The notes under the pieces are model-generated. The model made no database searches. It worked only from the letters and a program-made list of their open reading frames with translations, and was not told the DNA's origin. The position numbers and the translations under genes were made by a program. A stretch of 64,000 bases of DNA from Streptomyces gilvus (GTDB lineage: Bacteria; Actinomycetota; Actinomycetes; Streptomycetales; Streptomycetaceae), in contig NZ_JAKWBE010000021.1 in the NCBI RefSeq assembly GCF_022513565.1, forward strand, positions 62,001-126,000, in the 5' to 3' direction. Shown piece by piece: positions 17,363 to 26,200 of the stretch. Numbering within the stretch: position 1 is the first letter of the stretch; each line of letters begins with the position of its first letter.

Positions 17363-17908
17363 GAGTCACCTCGTCGAACGGTGGAGTGGGCTCCAGCGCC
17401 GGTCGGCGCTGTGTGGACGGACAATCCCGAAGCCGAGCAGATACTCGGCAAGATCCGGAACCAGCAGATTTCATACCTCGTCCGTGAAGGTCGACTGCCG
17501 TGCCGGCCTTCGGGCCTGAACTGTCCGCTGCGTCTTCGGCATGCTGGACGCGAGGGAGGATGACCACTGGGGCCCACCCTCCAGAACGGTTGCGAAACAG
17601 AGGTTCTGTGGTACGGCATCCCACGGTGTCGAGTATCGAGGGCGTACCGCGTGAAGATATCAGTGAGCTAATCCAACGCCAAGACGCGCTGATGGTGCGT
17701 CGCTCGCCGCCGAGGGCCCTACTCGCTCATACCTGGCAGGACCAGCCCCACGGTGTAGTACTGAGCGGTAGGAACGAGGTTGATGCCTGTCGTGTCTCGG
17801 GCGGACCTCAGCTGGGGATCTGTTCACGGGTACCTCTGCGCGGGTGGCACCCGCGAACACGGCGACCTTGTCCAGGAGTCTGCTGAACAGGAGTTCGGCC
17901 GCTGCTGC
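17363..17908. other. Intergenic interval with an orphan C-terminal coding tail
   Basis: On the minus strand 17719-17835 is an open, GC3-rich stretch (INLVPTAQYYTVGLVLPGM followed by Ser-Glu and TAG) with an in-frame stop just upstream and no start signal. It looks like the tail of a deleted gene, unidentified. An AGCTAATCCAACG sequence at 17668-17680 is a weak match to the recurrent element before the SDR unit. Confidence 0.3.
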
Positions 17909-19510
17909 TCAGCCCCGATCGAGGATCAGGTCGGCGGCCCGCCATGCCATGGCCATGATGGGCCCGTTGAGGTTGCCCGACACCATTGTTGGCATGACCG
18001 AGCAGTCGACCACACGCAGCCCCTCGACACCCCGCACTCGCAGCTCCGAGTCGACGACGTCGTCGTCGTTCGGCCCCATGCCGGCGGTGCCGACGGCATG
18101 GTAGCCGCAATGGCCGTGCTCCAAGGCGTCGTTGAGGATCTCCTCATCGGTGCGTGTGCCCGGCCCGGGCTCGGACTCGTGATCGATGATGTCGGCGATG
18201 GGGCCGGTCTCGAAGATTTCCCGCATCTTCCGGAACAGCGCGGCACCGGTGCGCCGGTCGTAGTCCGATTGGAAGTAGTTCGGGGTGATGGCCATCGGGG
18301 CTGACGGGTCCGCCGAGGTGATGTGCAGATTGCCCTCGGAAGTCGGCCGCAGGACAAAGCCCAGCGCGGACACGCCCGGCTGCCGCTCCAACGCCGGCTC
18401 CTGGCCGGCGTCCGTGGGTGCCTGGCTGAAGGGACCGATGAGGATCTGGGCGTCGGGGCGTTCCGCCTCGGGGTCTGCCTTGAAGAAGCCGATCGCGTTG
18501 AAGGCGGAGCCGGACAACGGGCCCTTGTGATTCAGCAGGTACTTCGCCCCGGTGATCGCCTGAGCCAGCGGGGTACTCAGCGACCGGTTGTAGCCGAGAT
18601 TCTGGTTGAGGCGGTACTGCAGCTTGAAGCACCTGTGCTCCAGCATGCGTCCGCCCACGTTCGGGCTGTCGACCAGCACGTTGACCCCGGCCGACTTCAG
18701 CACCTCGGCCGGTCCGATACCGGACAGCTGTAGCAGCTTCGTCGAGGCGAGGCTGCCCGCGGAGAGAATGACCTCGCGGCGCGCTCGGAAGACGTGCTCC
18801 TGCCCTTTGCGCCGGACTGTCACTCCCACTGCCCGGCCATGCTCGATGATGACCTTGGTGACCTCCGCGTCCGTTCCCACCGTGAGGTTGGGGCGCGAGG
18901 TCACCGGGTGCAGGAACGCACGAGCCGCACTGAACCGCTGGCCCTTCTTGATGGTCGCGGTGGTGTAGCCGATCCGCTCGTCGTCGCTCGTGTTGAAGTC
19001 CTCGACATGCCTGAGGCCGTGCTGTTGCGCGGCCGTGATGACCCGCTGGGTCAGCGGATTCCGGTCCTGCACGATCGAGACGTGCAGTGGCCCGCCCGCT
19101 CCCCGCTCCGGTGAAGCGCCGAGCTCGTGGTCCTCCATCTGCCTGAAGACGGGCAGCATGGTGTCCCATCCCCAACCGGGGTTACCCAGCTTCTCGAGCG
19201 TGTCGTAGTCAGTGCGCGCCCCTCGGTTGTAGACCATCCCGTTGACCGAGCTCGATCCACCGAGCATCTTGCCCCGGACCCAGTGTTCGACCGTCCCGGC
19301 GGGCCCGAAGGGGCCGACGGGATAGTACCACACGCTGCGCTCGTCACCCAGGAGCTTGCTGAAGCCCATCGGGATCTTCACCATCGAGTGGGAGTCCTTG
19401 CCTCCCGCTTCGAGCAGCAGCACCTTCGTCCCCGGGGTGGCGGACAGACGGTTTGCCAGCACCGATCCGGCGGACCCCGCCCCAACGATGATGTAGTCGA
19501 ATCTAGTCAT
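17909..19510 (-). CDS. GMC family FAD-dependent oxidoreductase (choline dehydrogenase-like)
   Basis: A 533-residue flavoprotein from ATG 19510 (GGAAGATCAA upstream). It has the FAD Rossmann motif YIIVGAGSAGSVLANRLS, GMC signature 1 (VRGKMLGGSSSVNGMVY), signature 2 (SAGSLASTKLLQLSGIGP), and the C-terminal active-site region with His in GHCGYHAVGTAGMG and Asn in SGNLNGPIMAM. It lacks a secretion signal and is likely cytoplasmic. GMC enzymes oxidise alcohols to aldehydes or ketones; with the neighbouring SDR and thiolase it probably oxidises a hydroxylated intermediate. Upstream, at 19689-19702, is a good copy of the AT-rich element. Confidence 0.92.
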   Translation of the reverse strand: MTRFDYIIVGAGSAGSVLANRLSATPGTKVLLLEAGGKDSHSMVKIPMGFSKLLGDERSVWYYPVGPFGPAGTVEHWVRGKMLGGSSSVNGMVYNRGARTDYDTLEKLGNPGWGWDTMLPVFRQMEDHELGASPERGAGGPLHVSIVQDRNPLTQRVITAAQQHGLRHVEDFNTSDDERIGYTTATIKKGQRFSAARAFLHPVTSRPNLTVGTDAEVTKVIIEHGRAVGVTVRRKGQEHVFRARREVILSAGSLASTKLLQLSGIGPAEVLKSAGVNVLVDSPNVGGRMLEHRCFKLQYRLNQNLGYNRSLSTPLAQAITGAKYLLNHKGPLSGSAFNAIGFFKADPEAERPDAQILIGPFSQAPTDAGQEPALERQPGVSALGFVLRPTSEGNLHITSADPSAPMAITPNYFQSDYDRRTGAALFRKMREIFETGPIADIIDHESEPGPGTRTDEEILNDALEHGHCGYHAVGTAGMGPNDDDVVDSELRVRGVEGLRVVDCSVMPTMVSGNLNGPIMAMAWRAADLILDRG

Positions 19511-19688
19511 TTGATCTTCCTTCTTGCGGAACTGTCGGCCCCCGGAGCCTTTGGCTTGCGTTGGGACCGCAGCAGGTACGGGCGGTCCGACTGGCACGGA
19601 CCACGGCTTCTCTGCCGCCGAGTGGTGGCAGGGACGACCACGATCGGCGCGACTTCGACGTCGTAACCGTGACGCCTCGATGTTAAGA

Positions 19689-19702
19689 TAGATAATTCAA
19701 CT
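19689..19702. promoter_or_regulatory. AT-rich recurrent element, copy 5 (TAGATAATTCAACT)
   Basis: About 180 bases upstream of the GMC gene start, inside the AT-rich run 19681-19703. Its other strand reads GTTGAATTATCTATC, close to the copy at 11004. Likely controls the leftward GMC/SDR/thiolase group. Confidence 0.5.
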
Positions 19703-20601
19703 CTTCCAGAGTCGGGGGGCGAAAAGTGCCCTCGTGCGTCGCCGGTGCGTCGTGTGCCCTGCCTCCGGTGCAGATCGCCGTCACGTTGGGCCGGCGAGAG
19801 ACTTCTTCCGGCGGTGCGGCGTCCGTCACGACGTGGCGTCGCCGGCATCGGTCTGCTGCCTGCCCTGCCCACTACCCCAGTGCGTCCTCCGCGACAGGGG
19901 CCGCAGGCGAGCGCATAGGGTTTGGACGTGATGCGTGGCCATGTTTTCCGGCATGCCGCCCAGTGAGGCTCAGATGAACACCGTTCCCACGGATCGTCGC
20001 AGACGATGGACCGCACATGGGTCGGCCGCCCCTCACGGGTGCCGAGGCAGAACTGATCGATCGAATCCCGGTTGTGCGTGCGTGAGCGGACCCTTTGCCG
20101 ATCGCTCGGCGGAGGTGCCGGAGTCCCGGCGCGCTCCACCGTGTGTGCGATACGAGTCGAGCTTGTCCGAGATGCCGCGAGACCGCCGGCGAGTCCGCCT
20201 CGGGGGCCGGCCTCGCTGACGAAACCCTGCATAGCCCGCCATTCACCCGGTGGCGGGATCGATGCCGACTTCGCGCATTCCGGCCGGGCGACTACGCGGC
20301 CTTGGGGTATTTACGTGGTGCTGGCACTGCTCGTGGCGCTCGTTCGGGCCAGGATCGTAGGCCAGGCCGGGGACTCCACGAAACCGGGGTCAGCTCAGGT
20401 GGCACACGAACTCGTTCGCTGGGGTACGTCTCATTCGGCGTCTCGGCCGACCTGACACCGCCGCCCTCTGTGCCCTGCGATCAGCCGGTCGGAGCCTCGT
20501 TGTCCGTGTCCCGGGTCAGACGCACTGGGGTGTCGCACACTCGGCAGGAAGACCCACATCGGGGATCACCCAATGAACTCTGCGCGAGGCCTTACTGGTG
20601 T
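19703..20601. other. Long gene-free interval
   Basis: About 900 bases with no gene I can support. Several overlapping frames are open on both strands, but none has a convincing start or a recognisable domain. A minus-strand stretch near 20000-20080 (IDQFCLGTREGRPTHVRSIV) has coding-like third-position GC and may be debris. Confidence 0.3.
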
Positions 20602-21405
20602 TCAGTCGATGAGTTCGAGGACCGTCATGGGGCCGCCAGAGTGCACGACCTCGTGCGCGCTGGAGATATGACGCTGCCACAGCTTCTCGGCTTCGTCCGC
20701 TTTGCCGGACTCGATCAGTCCCACCAGCCGGACGTGGGTCCGGTGACCCTTGAGTGCCTGCGCCTTCTGAGCCTCGGCGTCGGCGGTGGCCGCAGCGTAG
20801 GAGGCGTTGGCCCGGTCGATGATGTTGCGCAGCATGGTGCACAGCAGGATCAGTGTCTGGTTGCCGGTGAGCTCCACCAGCAGGGCGTGGAAGGCGTCCT
20901 CGGCGTCAACGAGGGCGAGGGGGTCGTCAAGGACGGCTTTCTCGGCGGCCACCCCAGCCTTCAACCGCATGATGTCGTCGGTCGTGTGTGTGATGGCGAG
21001 TTGGCGGGCGCAGGATGGTTCGATGAGGCTTGCGGCGCGGTAGACGTCGCCCAGTGTGGCACCGCGGTACTCGAGGATCAGACCGGCGAAACGGGCGGCG
21101 ACATCCGCGTCGGGCGCGCTCACCCTGGCGCCGCCATGGGCACCGCGGCGCACCGTGATCAGAGATTCCGACTCCAGTACCCGGAACGCCTCGCGCAGAG
21201 TCGGCCGCGATATGCCGAATTGCTGCATGAGCCCAGATTCCGGCGGCAGCGCGTCACCCGGCATCAGCTCGCCCCGGACGATCTGGCGGCGCAGGTGTGC
21301 GGCGACCAGTTCGGCGGTCTTCGGTACTCGGACCTGGTGTCCGACGCGGTTGCGTGAAAGGGGAGGCGCGGTCGCCCTGTCGGCTGCGCGGGCTACCTCG
21401 GCCAC
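20602..21405 (-). CDS. GntR family (FadR/FCD subfamily) transcriptional regulator, paralogue 2
   Basis: A 267-residue FCD-type GntR protein from GTG 21405. The winged helix (about 30-95: LRRQIVRGELMPGDALPPE, then GISRPTLREAFRVLESESLI and RRGAHGGARV) is nearly identical to that of the protein at 13664-14464, while the FCD domain (HALLVELTGNQTLILL, HRTHVRLVGLIESGK) is more divergent. The shared recognition helix suggests overlapping operators, and the divergent sensor domain suggests different effectors. Upstream are GGTAC and GGTACC (21443-21456) and an AT-rich element (21421-21435). It likely represses catabolic units on either side until an acid or acyl-CoA accumulates. Confidence 0.93.
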   Translation of the reverse strand: MAEVARAADRATAPPLSRNRVGHQVRVPKTAELVAAHLRRQIVRGELMPGDALPPESGLMQQFGISRPTLREAFRVLESESLITVRRGAHGGARVSAPDADVAARFAGLILEYRGATLGDVYRAASLIEPSCARQLAITHTTDDIMRLKAGVAAEKAVLDDPLALVDAEDAFHALLVELTGNQTLILLCTMLRNIIDRANASYAAATADAEAQKAQALKGHRTHVRLVGLIESGKADEAEKLWQRHISSAHEVVHSGGPMTVLELID

Positions 21406-21420
21406 AACGGGCTCCTCATC

Positions 21421-21456
21421 TAGTCAAATAAATCGTCTTAGTGGTACAGAGGGTAC
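21421..21456. promoter_or_regulatory. AT-rich element plus GGTAC repeats before GntR paralogue 2
   Basis: TAGTCAAATAAATCG (21421-21435) lies 16 bases upstream of the GTG start, followed by GGTAC at 21443 and GGTACC at 21451. GGT/ACC half-sites are typical of FadR-type operators, so this may be an autoregulatory site. Confidence 0.45.
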
Positions 21457-22023
21457 CAGGTCAAGAGCTGGGTGATCTGAGTTTCTGAGCTCTCCGAACT
21501 GTGAGGCCTGGGTTCGCCGCCGCTGCCGTACCGCAACGGATGGCAGGGTCTCCGGCGGGCTCGTATGTGCGTGAGTCGGCCGTGATCGATGACCGTCGAC
21601 GACACCCCGTTCCGCGGAGAGCGCCGGATCACCTCGCCGTACATGGGCCGTCACGGCGACGACGCGCCCGGAATCTTCGTCAGCTGACGTCGCGTCGGCG
21701 AGTCGTCGATGCGATCGAGCCTCCAGCGTGTGCTCTCGTCGGTACATGTGACAGGTTGCACATGAGAGATATCAGCTATATCTATATGCTGATAGTCGTC
21801 TCGTTGTGCTTGAGTATCGCGCACCTGATCGACGATGACTGCGTCAACAGCGAGACGTCCGCATCGATGACACCCTCGCACGGTTTCGCGCCGGGGGAAT
21901 CCGAAAGCCGCAAAGGTGTGCGGAGGTGACACCGCGTCCACAGCCCCAGCGAACGACGGTGCGGGGGCCGTGGATCGTCGCGTCGTTCCCGGCTCGCCAG
22001 CCGGGCGCCCCGAGCGAGGCCGG
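21457..22023. other. Intergenic interval carrying two adjacent dyads
   Basis: No gene is recognised. Two inverted repeats lie side by side: CATGTG (21745-21750) with CACATG (21759-21764), and TATCAGC (21770-21776) with GCTGATA (21788-21794) around an AT-rich core. They are 340-390 bases upstream of the GntR start and may be operators, or remains of a promoter for a lost gene. Confidence 0.4.
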
Positions 22024-23103
22024 TCAGGTCAGTTGGTCGATGAGTCCCCAGGCGAGAGCGGTGGGGGCGTCGAGGGCGCGGCCGGTGAGTGCGAGGTGCA
22101 GGGTGCGCCAGCGGCCGATCCGGCGTGGGATGCTGACGGTCCCGCCGGCTCCGGGAACGAGGCCCATGCCGATTTCCGGGAGTCGGAACGTCGTGTGCGG
22201 GGTCGCGGTGACGTGGCCGGCGAAGGCCGGCAGTTCGATGCCGGCGCCGACACAGGTGCCGTGCACTCGGGCCTCGACCCGACCGGCGAGGCGATGCAGC
22301 GGGCGGGCGGCGCCGGCCCGGGTGCGTATCCAGTGTGCGGTCACCAGATCGGGGGTCGTGCCGAATTCGTCGAGGTCGCCGCCGGAACAGAACGAGGGTC
22401 CCGCCCCGTCGAGCGTCACCCGCTCGAGCGTGGGGTCCAGTTCGGCGAACTCGAGCGCCTCGACCAGGGCGTCGCGGACTTCGCGGCCGTAGGCGTTGCG
22501 TCGCTCGGGTCGGTTGAGCGTGATGTGCAGGAGGTCGCCGTCGCGCTCCATGAGCACCGGCTCGGCCGGCGCGGGCGGGGGGAGGGGCCGCGGGCCGCGG
22601 TCGGCGAGCCATCGGCGGAACTCCGGGCCACCCAGCAGGGTGGAGTACGCCAGCGACTCCGCGTCCAGCGCCGCCGGCACCGCAAGTGCGCCGCTCCAGC
22701 GCAGCAGGCCGGCGAGCATCGTTGTCGCATGCGGGTTCGCCGCGACCACCGCGGCCAGCTCCTCTGCCTCGGCGAAGGGGTCGGCCGTCGGCACGACTTC
22801 CCGAGGTGCGGTGTCGGCGGACGGCGTGAGGGTGAGGTCCAGCGCGGACAGGAGGGGTGTCAACGAAGTGTCGCCGACGCGGCGGGTGGTGACACCGATG
22901 AGGATCACGTCGCCGGCGGAGACGGCGCCGGCCGCCGCGACGACCTCGGCCGGGGAGGCGGGTTTGTCGAGGTCGACCAGCAGCAGGGGGCTGTTCGCTT
23001 CGGCGGACGGACCGAGCATCGCCCGAGTGGCTCCGCCGGCGAGACCGCGTGCATCAGTCCATGGCGGCCAGGCATACGGCGGTTTATCGCCAGAGATCAA
23101 CAT
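22024..23103 (-). CDS. Crotonase-fold protein with ~170-residue N-terminal extension
   Basis: A 359-residue protein. The C-terminal part (about 185-359) is a crotonase: HITLNRPERRNAYGREVR, GPSFCSGGDLDEF, GTCVGAGIELPAFA for the oxyanion hole, and LPEIGMGLVPGAGGTVSIPR with the Glu of enoyl-CoA hydratases. The N-terminal extension is Ala/Pro/Leu-rich and may be a degenerate second crotonase-like half. The start ATG 23103 is only 25 bases from the divergent CoA-transferase start and has no clear ribosome binding site, so the mRNA may be leaderless. With the permuted CoA-transferase and the amidohydrolase it forms a tight three-gene set, likely one pathway block. Confidence 0.85.
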   Translation of the reverse strand: MLISGDKPPYAWPPWTDARGLAGGATRAMLGPSAEANSPLLLVDLDKPASPAEVVAAAGAVSAGDVILIGVTTRRVGDTSLTPLLSALDLTLTPSADTAPREVVPTADPFAEAEELAAVVAANPHATTMLAGLLRWSGALAVPAALDAESLAYSTLLGGPEFRRWLADRGPRPLPPPAPAEPVLMERDGDLLHITLNRPERRNAYGREVRDALVEALEFAELDPTLERVTLDGAGPSFCSGGDLDEFGTTPDLVTAHWIRTRAGAARPLHRLAGRVEARVHGTCVGAGIELPAFAGHVTATPHTTFRLPEIGMGLVPGAGGTVSIPRRIGRWRTLHLALTGRALDAPTALAWGLIDQLT

Positions 23104-23128
23104 AATACGGGTAGGCTACCATCGGCGC
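23104..23128. promoter_or_regulatory. Compact divergent promoter region
   Basis: Only 25 bases separate two divergent start codons. They include ATAATACGG and a GGTAG-G-CTACC palindrome (23110-23120). There is no room for leader sequences on both sides, so at least one promoter must lie within the opposite gene or the transcripts are leaderless. Confidence 0.45.
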
Positions 23129-24382
23129 ATGTCATCCGTGCCTGCAGTGTCTCGTGCGGTGCACCCCCTGACGGACTGGGCCGAGAGTGGCTTGGTGGCA
23201 CTCACCGGGCACTCCGAAGGACCCCCGCTGGTACCGCCGGGCCGGGCGGCGCGGCTGGCCCGTGAGCTCACAGGCCGCATCGCGGCGGCCACAGGCGGTC
23301 GGGTCCGGCTCGACGGCGCCCGCCTGCTCGCGGAGCGTGCCGCGTTCACCGGGTACGGCCGCCGCGGGGCGGTGTCGGCGGGTGGCAGCTGCCGACTGCT
23401 TCCGACCTCCGACGGCTGGGCCGCGGTCTCCTGTGCCCGACCCGACGACCCACTCCTGCTGGGTGCGCTCATCGAGGCCGAGCTGCCCGACGACCCATGG
23501 CCGCCGATCGCCGCCTGGCTGAGCGCCCACACAGGCGAAGAACTGGCCGAACGCGCCGAGTTGCTCGGGGTGGCTGCCGCACCGGTGCGACAGCCGGACG
23601 CCCCGGCGCCGACATGCCCCGACCGCCCGCCGCGGGCGGTCGAGGATCTGCTGGTGGTCGACTTCAGCGCGTTGTGGGCCGGACCGCTGTGTGCCCATCT
23701 GCTCGGGCTTGCCGGGGCCCGGGTGGTCAAGGTCGAGACCCCGACCCGACCCGACGGCGCCCGTCGCGGCAATCCCGGGTTCTACCGGCTGCTTCATGCC
23801 GGACACCGCTCGGTCGTCCTCGACCCGGCCACACCGTCCGGGCGCGAGGCCCTGGCACGCCTGGTCGAGGCCGCCGACATCGTCATCGAGGCGTCCAGAC
23901 CCCGTGCGCTCGCCGGCTGGGGCCTCGACGCGTCGGCCGCCGTCGCCGCCGGAACCACGTGGATCTCGATCACCGCTGCCGGGCGATCCTCGGACCGGGT
24001 GGGATTCGGAGACGACGTCGCCGCCGCTGCGGGCCTGGTCGCGTACGACGAGCGGGGTCTGCCCCTGTTCTGCGGCGACGCGATCGCCGACCCGCTCACC
24101 GGACTCACCGCCGCGGCACTGGCGCTGACCGCTCCCGTGGACGGCACCGGCGTGCTCTGGGACGTGGCGATGAGCGGTGTCGTCGCCGGCACGCTCGACC
24201 CGGCGGCCCCCGTCGGCCCCGCCCAACCCGCACGGCGCCACCGCGACGGATGGGTGGTCGACACCTCTGAGGGGCCAGTGCCCGTAGCCATCCCACAGCG
24301 TCGGACGCCCCTGCGCGAGGCGCCCTGCTCAGGTGCCGACACCGCCGCCGTACTGCGCGAACTCGGGGTGTCGCAAAGATGA
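23129..24382 (+). CDS. CoA-transferase family III protein with rearranged halves
   Basis: A 417-residue protein from ATG 23129. The CaiB N-terminal motifs appear only from about residue 172: VVDFSALWAGPLCAHLLGL, GARVVKVETP, HRSVVLDPATPSGREAL, DIVIEASRPRALAGWGLD, then GDAIADPLTGLTAAALAL and LWDVAMSGV. The first ~165 residues resemble the part that normally follows (SGLVALTGHSEGPPLVPPG, DGWAAVSCARPDD, ELLGVAAAPVR). So the segments seem permuted relative to the enzyme at 9735-10958. At the catalytic Asp position the motif reads VAMSG, with Gly instead of Asp. Function as a transferase is therefore uncertain. It overlaps the next gene by ATGA. Confidence 0.8.
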   Translation: MSSVPAVSRAVHPLTDWAESGLVALTGHSEGPPLVPPGRAARLARELTGRIAAATGGRVRLDGARLLAERAAFTGYGRRGAVSAGGSCRLLPTSDGWAAVSCARPDDPLLLGALIEAELPDDPWPPIAAWLSAHTGEELAERAELLGVAAAPVRQPDAPAPTCPDRPPRAVEDLLVVDFSALWAGPLCAHLLGLAGARVVKVETPTRPDGARRGNPGFYRLLHAGHRSVVLDPATPSGREALARLVEAADIVIEASRPRALAGWGLDASAAVAAGTTWISITAAGRSSDRVGFGDDVAAAAGLVAYDERGLPLFCGDAIADPLTGLTAAALALTAPVDGTGVLWDVAMSGVVAGTLDPAAPVGPAQPARRHRDGWVVDTSEGPVPVAIPQRRTPLREAPCSGADTAAVLRELGVSQR

Positions 24383-25770
24383 TCCTCATCCGTGCCGCAG
24401 AGGTGGCCGGTCACCGAGCCGACGTCCGGCTCGTCGGCGACCGCGTCGCCGAGATCGCCCCCGCGCTGCGCCCGCGCCGTGACGAGGAGGTGATCGACGC
24501 GAACGGCGGTGCGCTCCTTCCGGGCCTCGTCGACCACCATGTGCACCTGTACGCCCTTGCCGCCGCCGCGCACTCCACGCCGTGTGGCCCGCCGAGCGTG
24601 CGAACCGCCGACGGCTTGCGCTCGGCACTCGCGGCCGCCACCACCGATCCACACGGCTGGATTCGTGGCGTCGGCTACCACGAATCGGTGGCCGGTGACC
24701 TCGACTCGGCCACCCTCGACCGCCTCCACCCGGATCGGCCAGTGCGGATACAGCACCGTAGCGGCGCCCTGTGGATCCTCAACTCCCGCGGCGCCGAGCG
24801 GCTCGGCCTCGCCACCGCCGACCACCCCGCGATCGAGCGCGCCCCCGACGGGTCTGCCACGGGACGCCTCTGGCGCGCCGACCGATGGATCCGTTCCCGC
24901 CTGCCGAACACCTCGCCACCGGACCTCTCCGCGGTCGGCGCTCAGCTGGCCCGTTACGGCATCACGGCCGTCACCGACGCCACCCCGGACCTTGAGCCTG
25001 CCGCGATCGACGGGCTGTCCGCCGCCGCACGCAGCGGCGCGCTCCCGCAGCGCGTGCACGTGCTCGGCGCCCCCCTCCACATGCCGCTGCCCGCCCCGCT
25101 CACCGCAGGCCCGTACAAGATCGTCCTCGCAGACTCCGGGCTGCCCGATCTCGACGCTCTGACCACCAGGATCCGGACCGTCCACACCGCCGGGCGCGCT
25201 GTCGCGGCCCACTGTGTCACTCGGGAGGCCCTGGTGCTGCTGCTCGCGGCCCTCGAGGAGGCCGGTGGGCACCTGGGTGACCGTATCGAACACGCCGCGC
25301 TCGTTCCCGCCGACCTCCTCGATGAACTCGCCGACCGCCGACTACGTGTTGTCACCCAGCCCGGTTTTCTCGCGCACCGCGGCGACGACTACCGCCGGGA
25401 CGTCCCCCCGGACGAGCACCGGGACCTCTACCGGTGCGCGAGCCTGCGTGCGGCAGGCGTCCCGCTGGCTCTCTCCAGCGACGCCCCGTACGGGCCGGTC
25501 AACCCCTGGTCGGTGATCAGGGCTGCGGTTGCACGTCGCACACCGTCCGGCGCGATCCTGAGTCCCGCCGAACAGCTCTCTTCGAGGCAGGCGCTCGATG
25601 CCTACCTGGCGCCGCCCGAGAAACCTGGCGGACCGCCTCGACGGCTCCGCCCAGGAGCGCCCGCGGACCTGCTCCTGCTCGACCGGCCTCTCACCGCCGT
25701 CCTCGACCATGTGCCGACGAACCCGGTGCTGGTCACCTTCATCGCAGGCCGTAAGAGCACGATGGCGTAG
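24379..25770 (+). CDS. Amidohydrolase family 3 (YtcJ-like) protein
   Basis: A 463-residue TIM-barrel hydrolase with the small beta-sandwich of the amidohydrolase 3 group at both ends. Metal and catalytic residues visible: GLVDHHVHLY (HxH), the Lys in PYKIVLADSG that can be carboxylated, His in AAHCVTREA, His in DRIEHAAL, and Asp in LSSDAPYGPVNPW. The C-terminus has the usual RPGAPADLLLLDRPL segment. The active site looks complete, so it probably hydrolyses a C-N or cyclic C-O/C-C bond. It is translationally coupled to the CoA-transferase (4-base overlap), which places it in the same step sequence. The substrate is unknown. Confidence 0.88.
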   Translation: MILIRAAEVAGHRADVRLVGDRVAEIAPALRPRRDEEVIDANGGALLPGLVDHHVHLYALAAAAHSTPCGPPSVRTADGLRSALAAATTDPHGWIRGVGYHESVAGDLDSATLDRLHPDRPVRIQHRSGALWILNSRGAERLGLATADHPAIERAPDGSATGRLWRADRWIRSRLPNTSPPDLSAVGAQLARYGITAVTDATPDLEPAAIDGLSAAARSGALPQRVHVLGAPLHMPLPAPLTAGPYKIVLADSGLPDLDALTTRIRTVHTAGRAVAAHCVTREALVLLLAALEEAGGHLGDRIEHAALVPADLLDELADRRLRVVTQPGFLAHRGDDYRRDVPPDEHRDLYRCASLRAAGVPLALSSDAPYGPVNPWSVIRAAVARRTPSGAILSPAEQLSSRQALDAYLAPPEKPGGPPRRLRPGAPADLLLLDRPLTAVLDHVPTNPVLVTFIAGRKSTMA

Positions 25771-25854
25771 ACGACGGCAGCCGGCGGACAGGGTGCCGTC
25801 CCTACCCGGCTCCGCCCGCTTCCCGGGCGATCCGACCGAGGCCAGGGATAAAGT

Positions 25855-25877
25855 CAGATTATTTAATGTCATTGAAC
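25855..25877. promoter_or_regulatory. AT-rich recurrent element, copy 7
   Basis: CAGATTATTTAATG followed by TCATTGAAC in the interval between the amidohydrolase gene and the P450 operon (25771-26200), about 325 bases before the operon. It may mark an upstream start site or a distal operator. No gene is seen in this interval. Confidence 0.4.
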
Positions 25878-26087
25878 CGCTTGGGGTCGCCGACCTGTGC
25901 GACAGCGCCACGCCTCCGTTGGCTGCGATCTCTCCCTTTCCCCAGGTCGGCCAGCCCCTGCCGAGGGTGGGTCTTCGCAAGGTTGCCACACTCCGCCGGC
26001 GTCGAGGCCTCGTGGCGTCGCCTCGCTCGGCAGGGCTGGGCGGCAGGGATGGTTGCCTGTCCCGATCAGGGCTACCGATTCATTGCA

Positions 26088-26104
26088 TTAGATTAATCCT
26101 TAAG
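26088..26104. promoter_or_regulatory. AT-rich recurrent element, copy 8 (TTAGATTAATCCTTAAG)
   Basis: About 97 bases upstream of the ferredoxin reductase gene that opens the P450 operon. It is part of an AT-rich run to 26118, which is a strong contrast with the surrounding GC-rich DNA. Likely promoter or operator of the oxidation operon. Confidence 0.5.
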
Positions 26105-26200
26105 CTATTTTTCGCTTTGTGCGCGTTGGGGCGAAGACTCCCTACGCCCAAGCTTTCCGGTGCAACCGGGCGGTAGCTACCAGAGGGAGTGAGGTACGGA

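Noticed and set aside
22496..23128. Extension of the CoA-transferase frame back to 22496
   Set aside because: It lies antisense to the crotonase gene; the ATG at 23129 fits the divergent layout.
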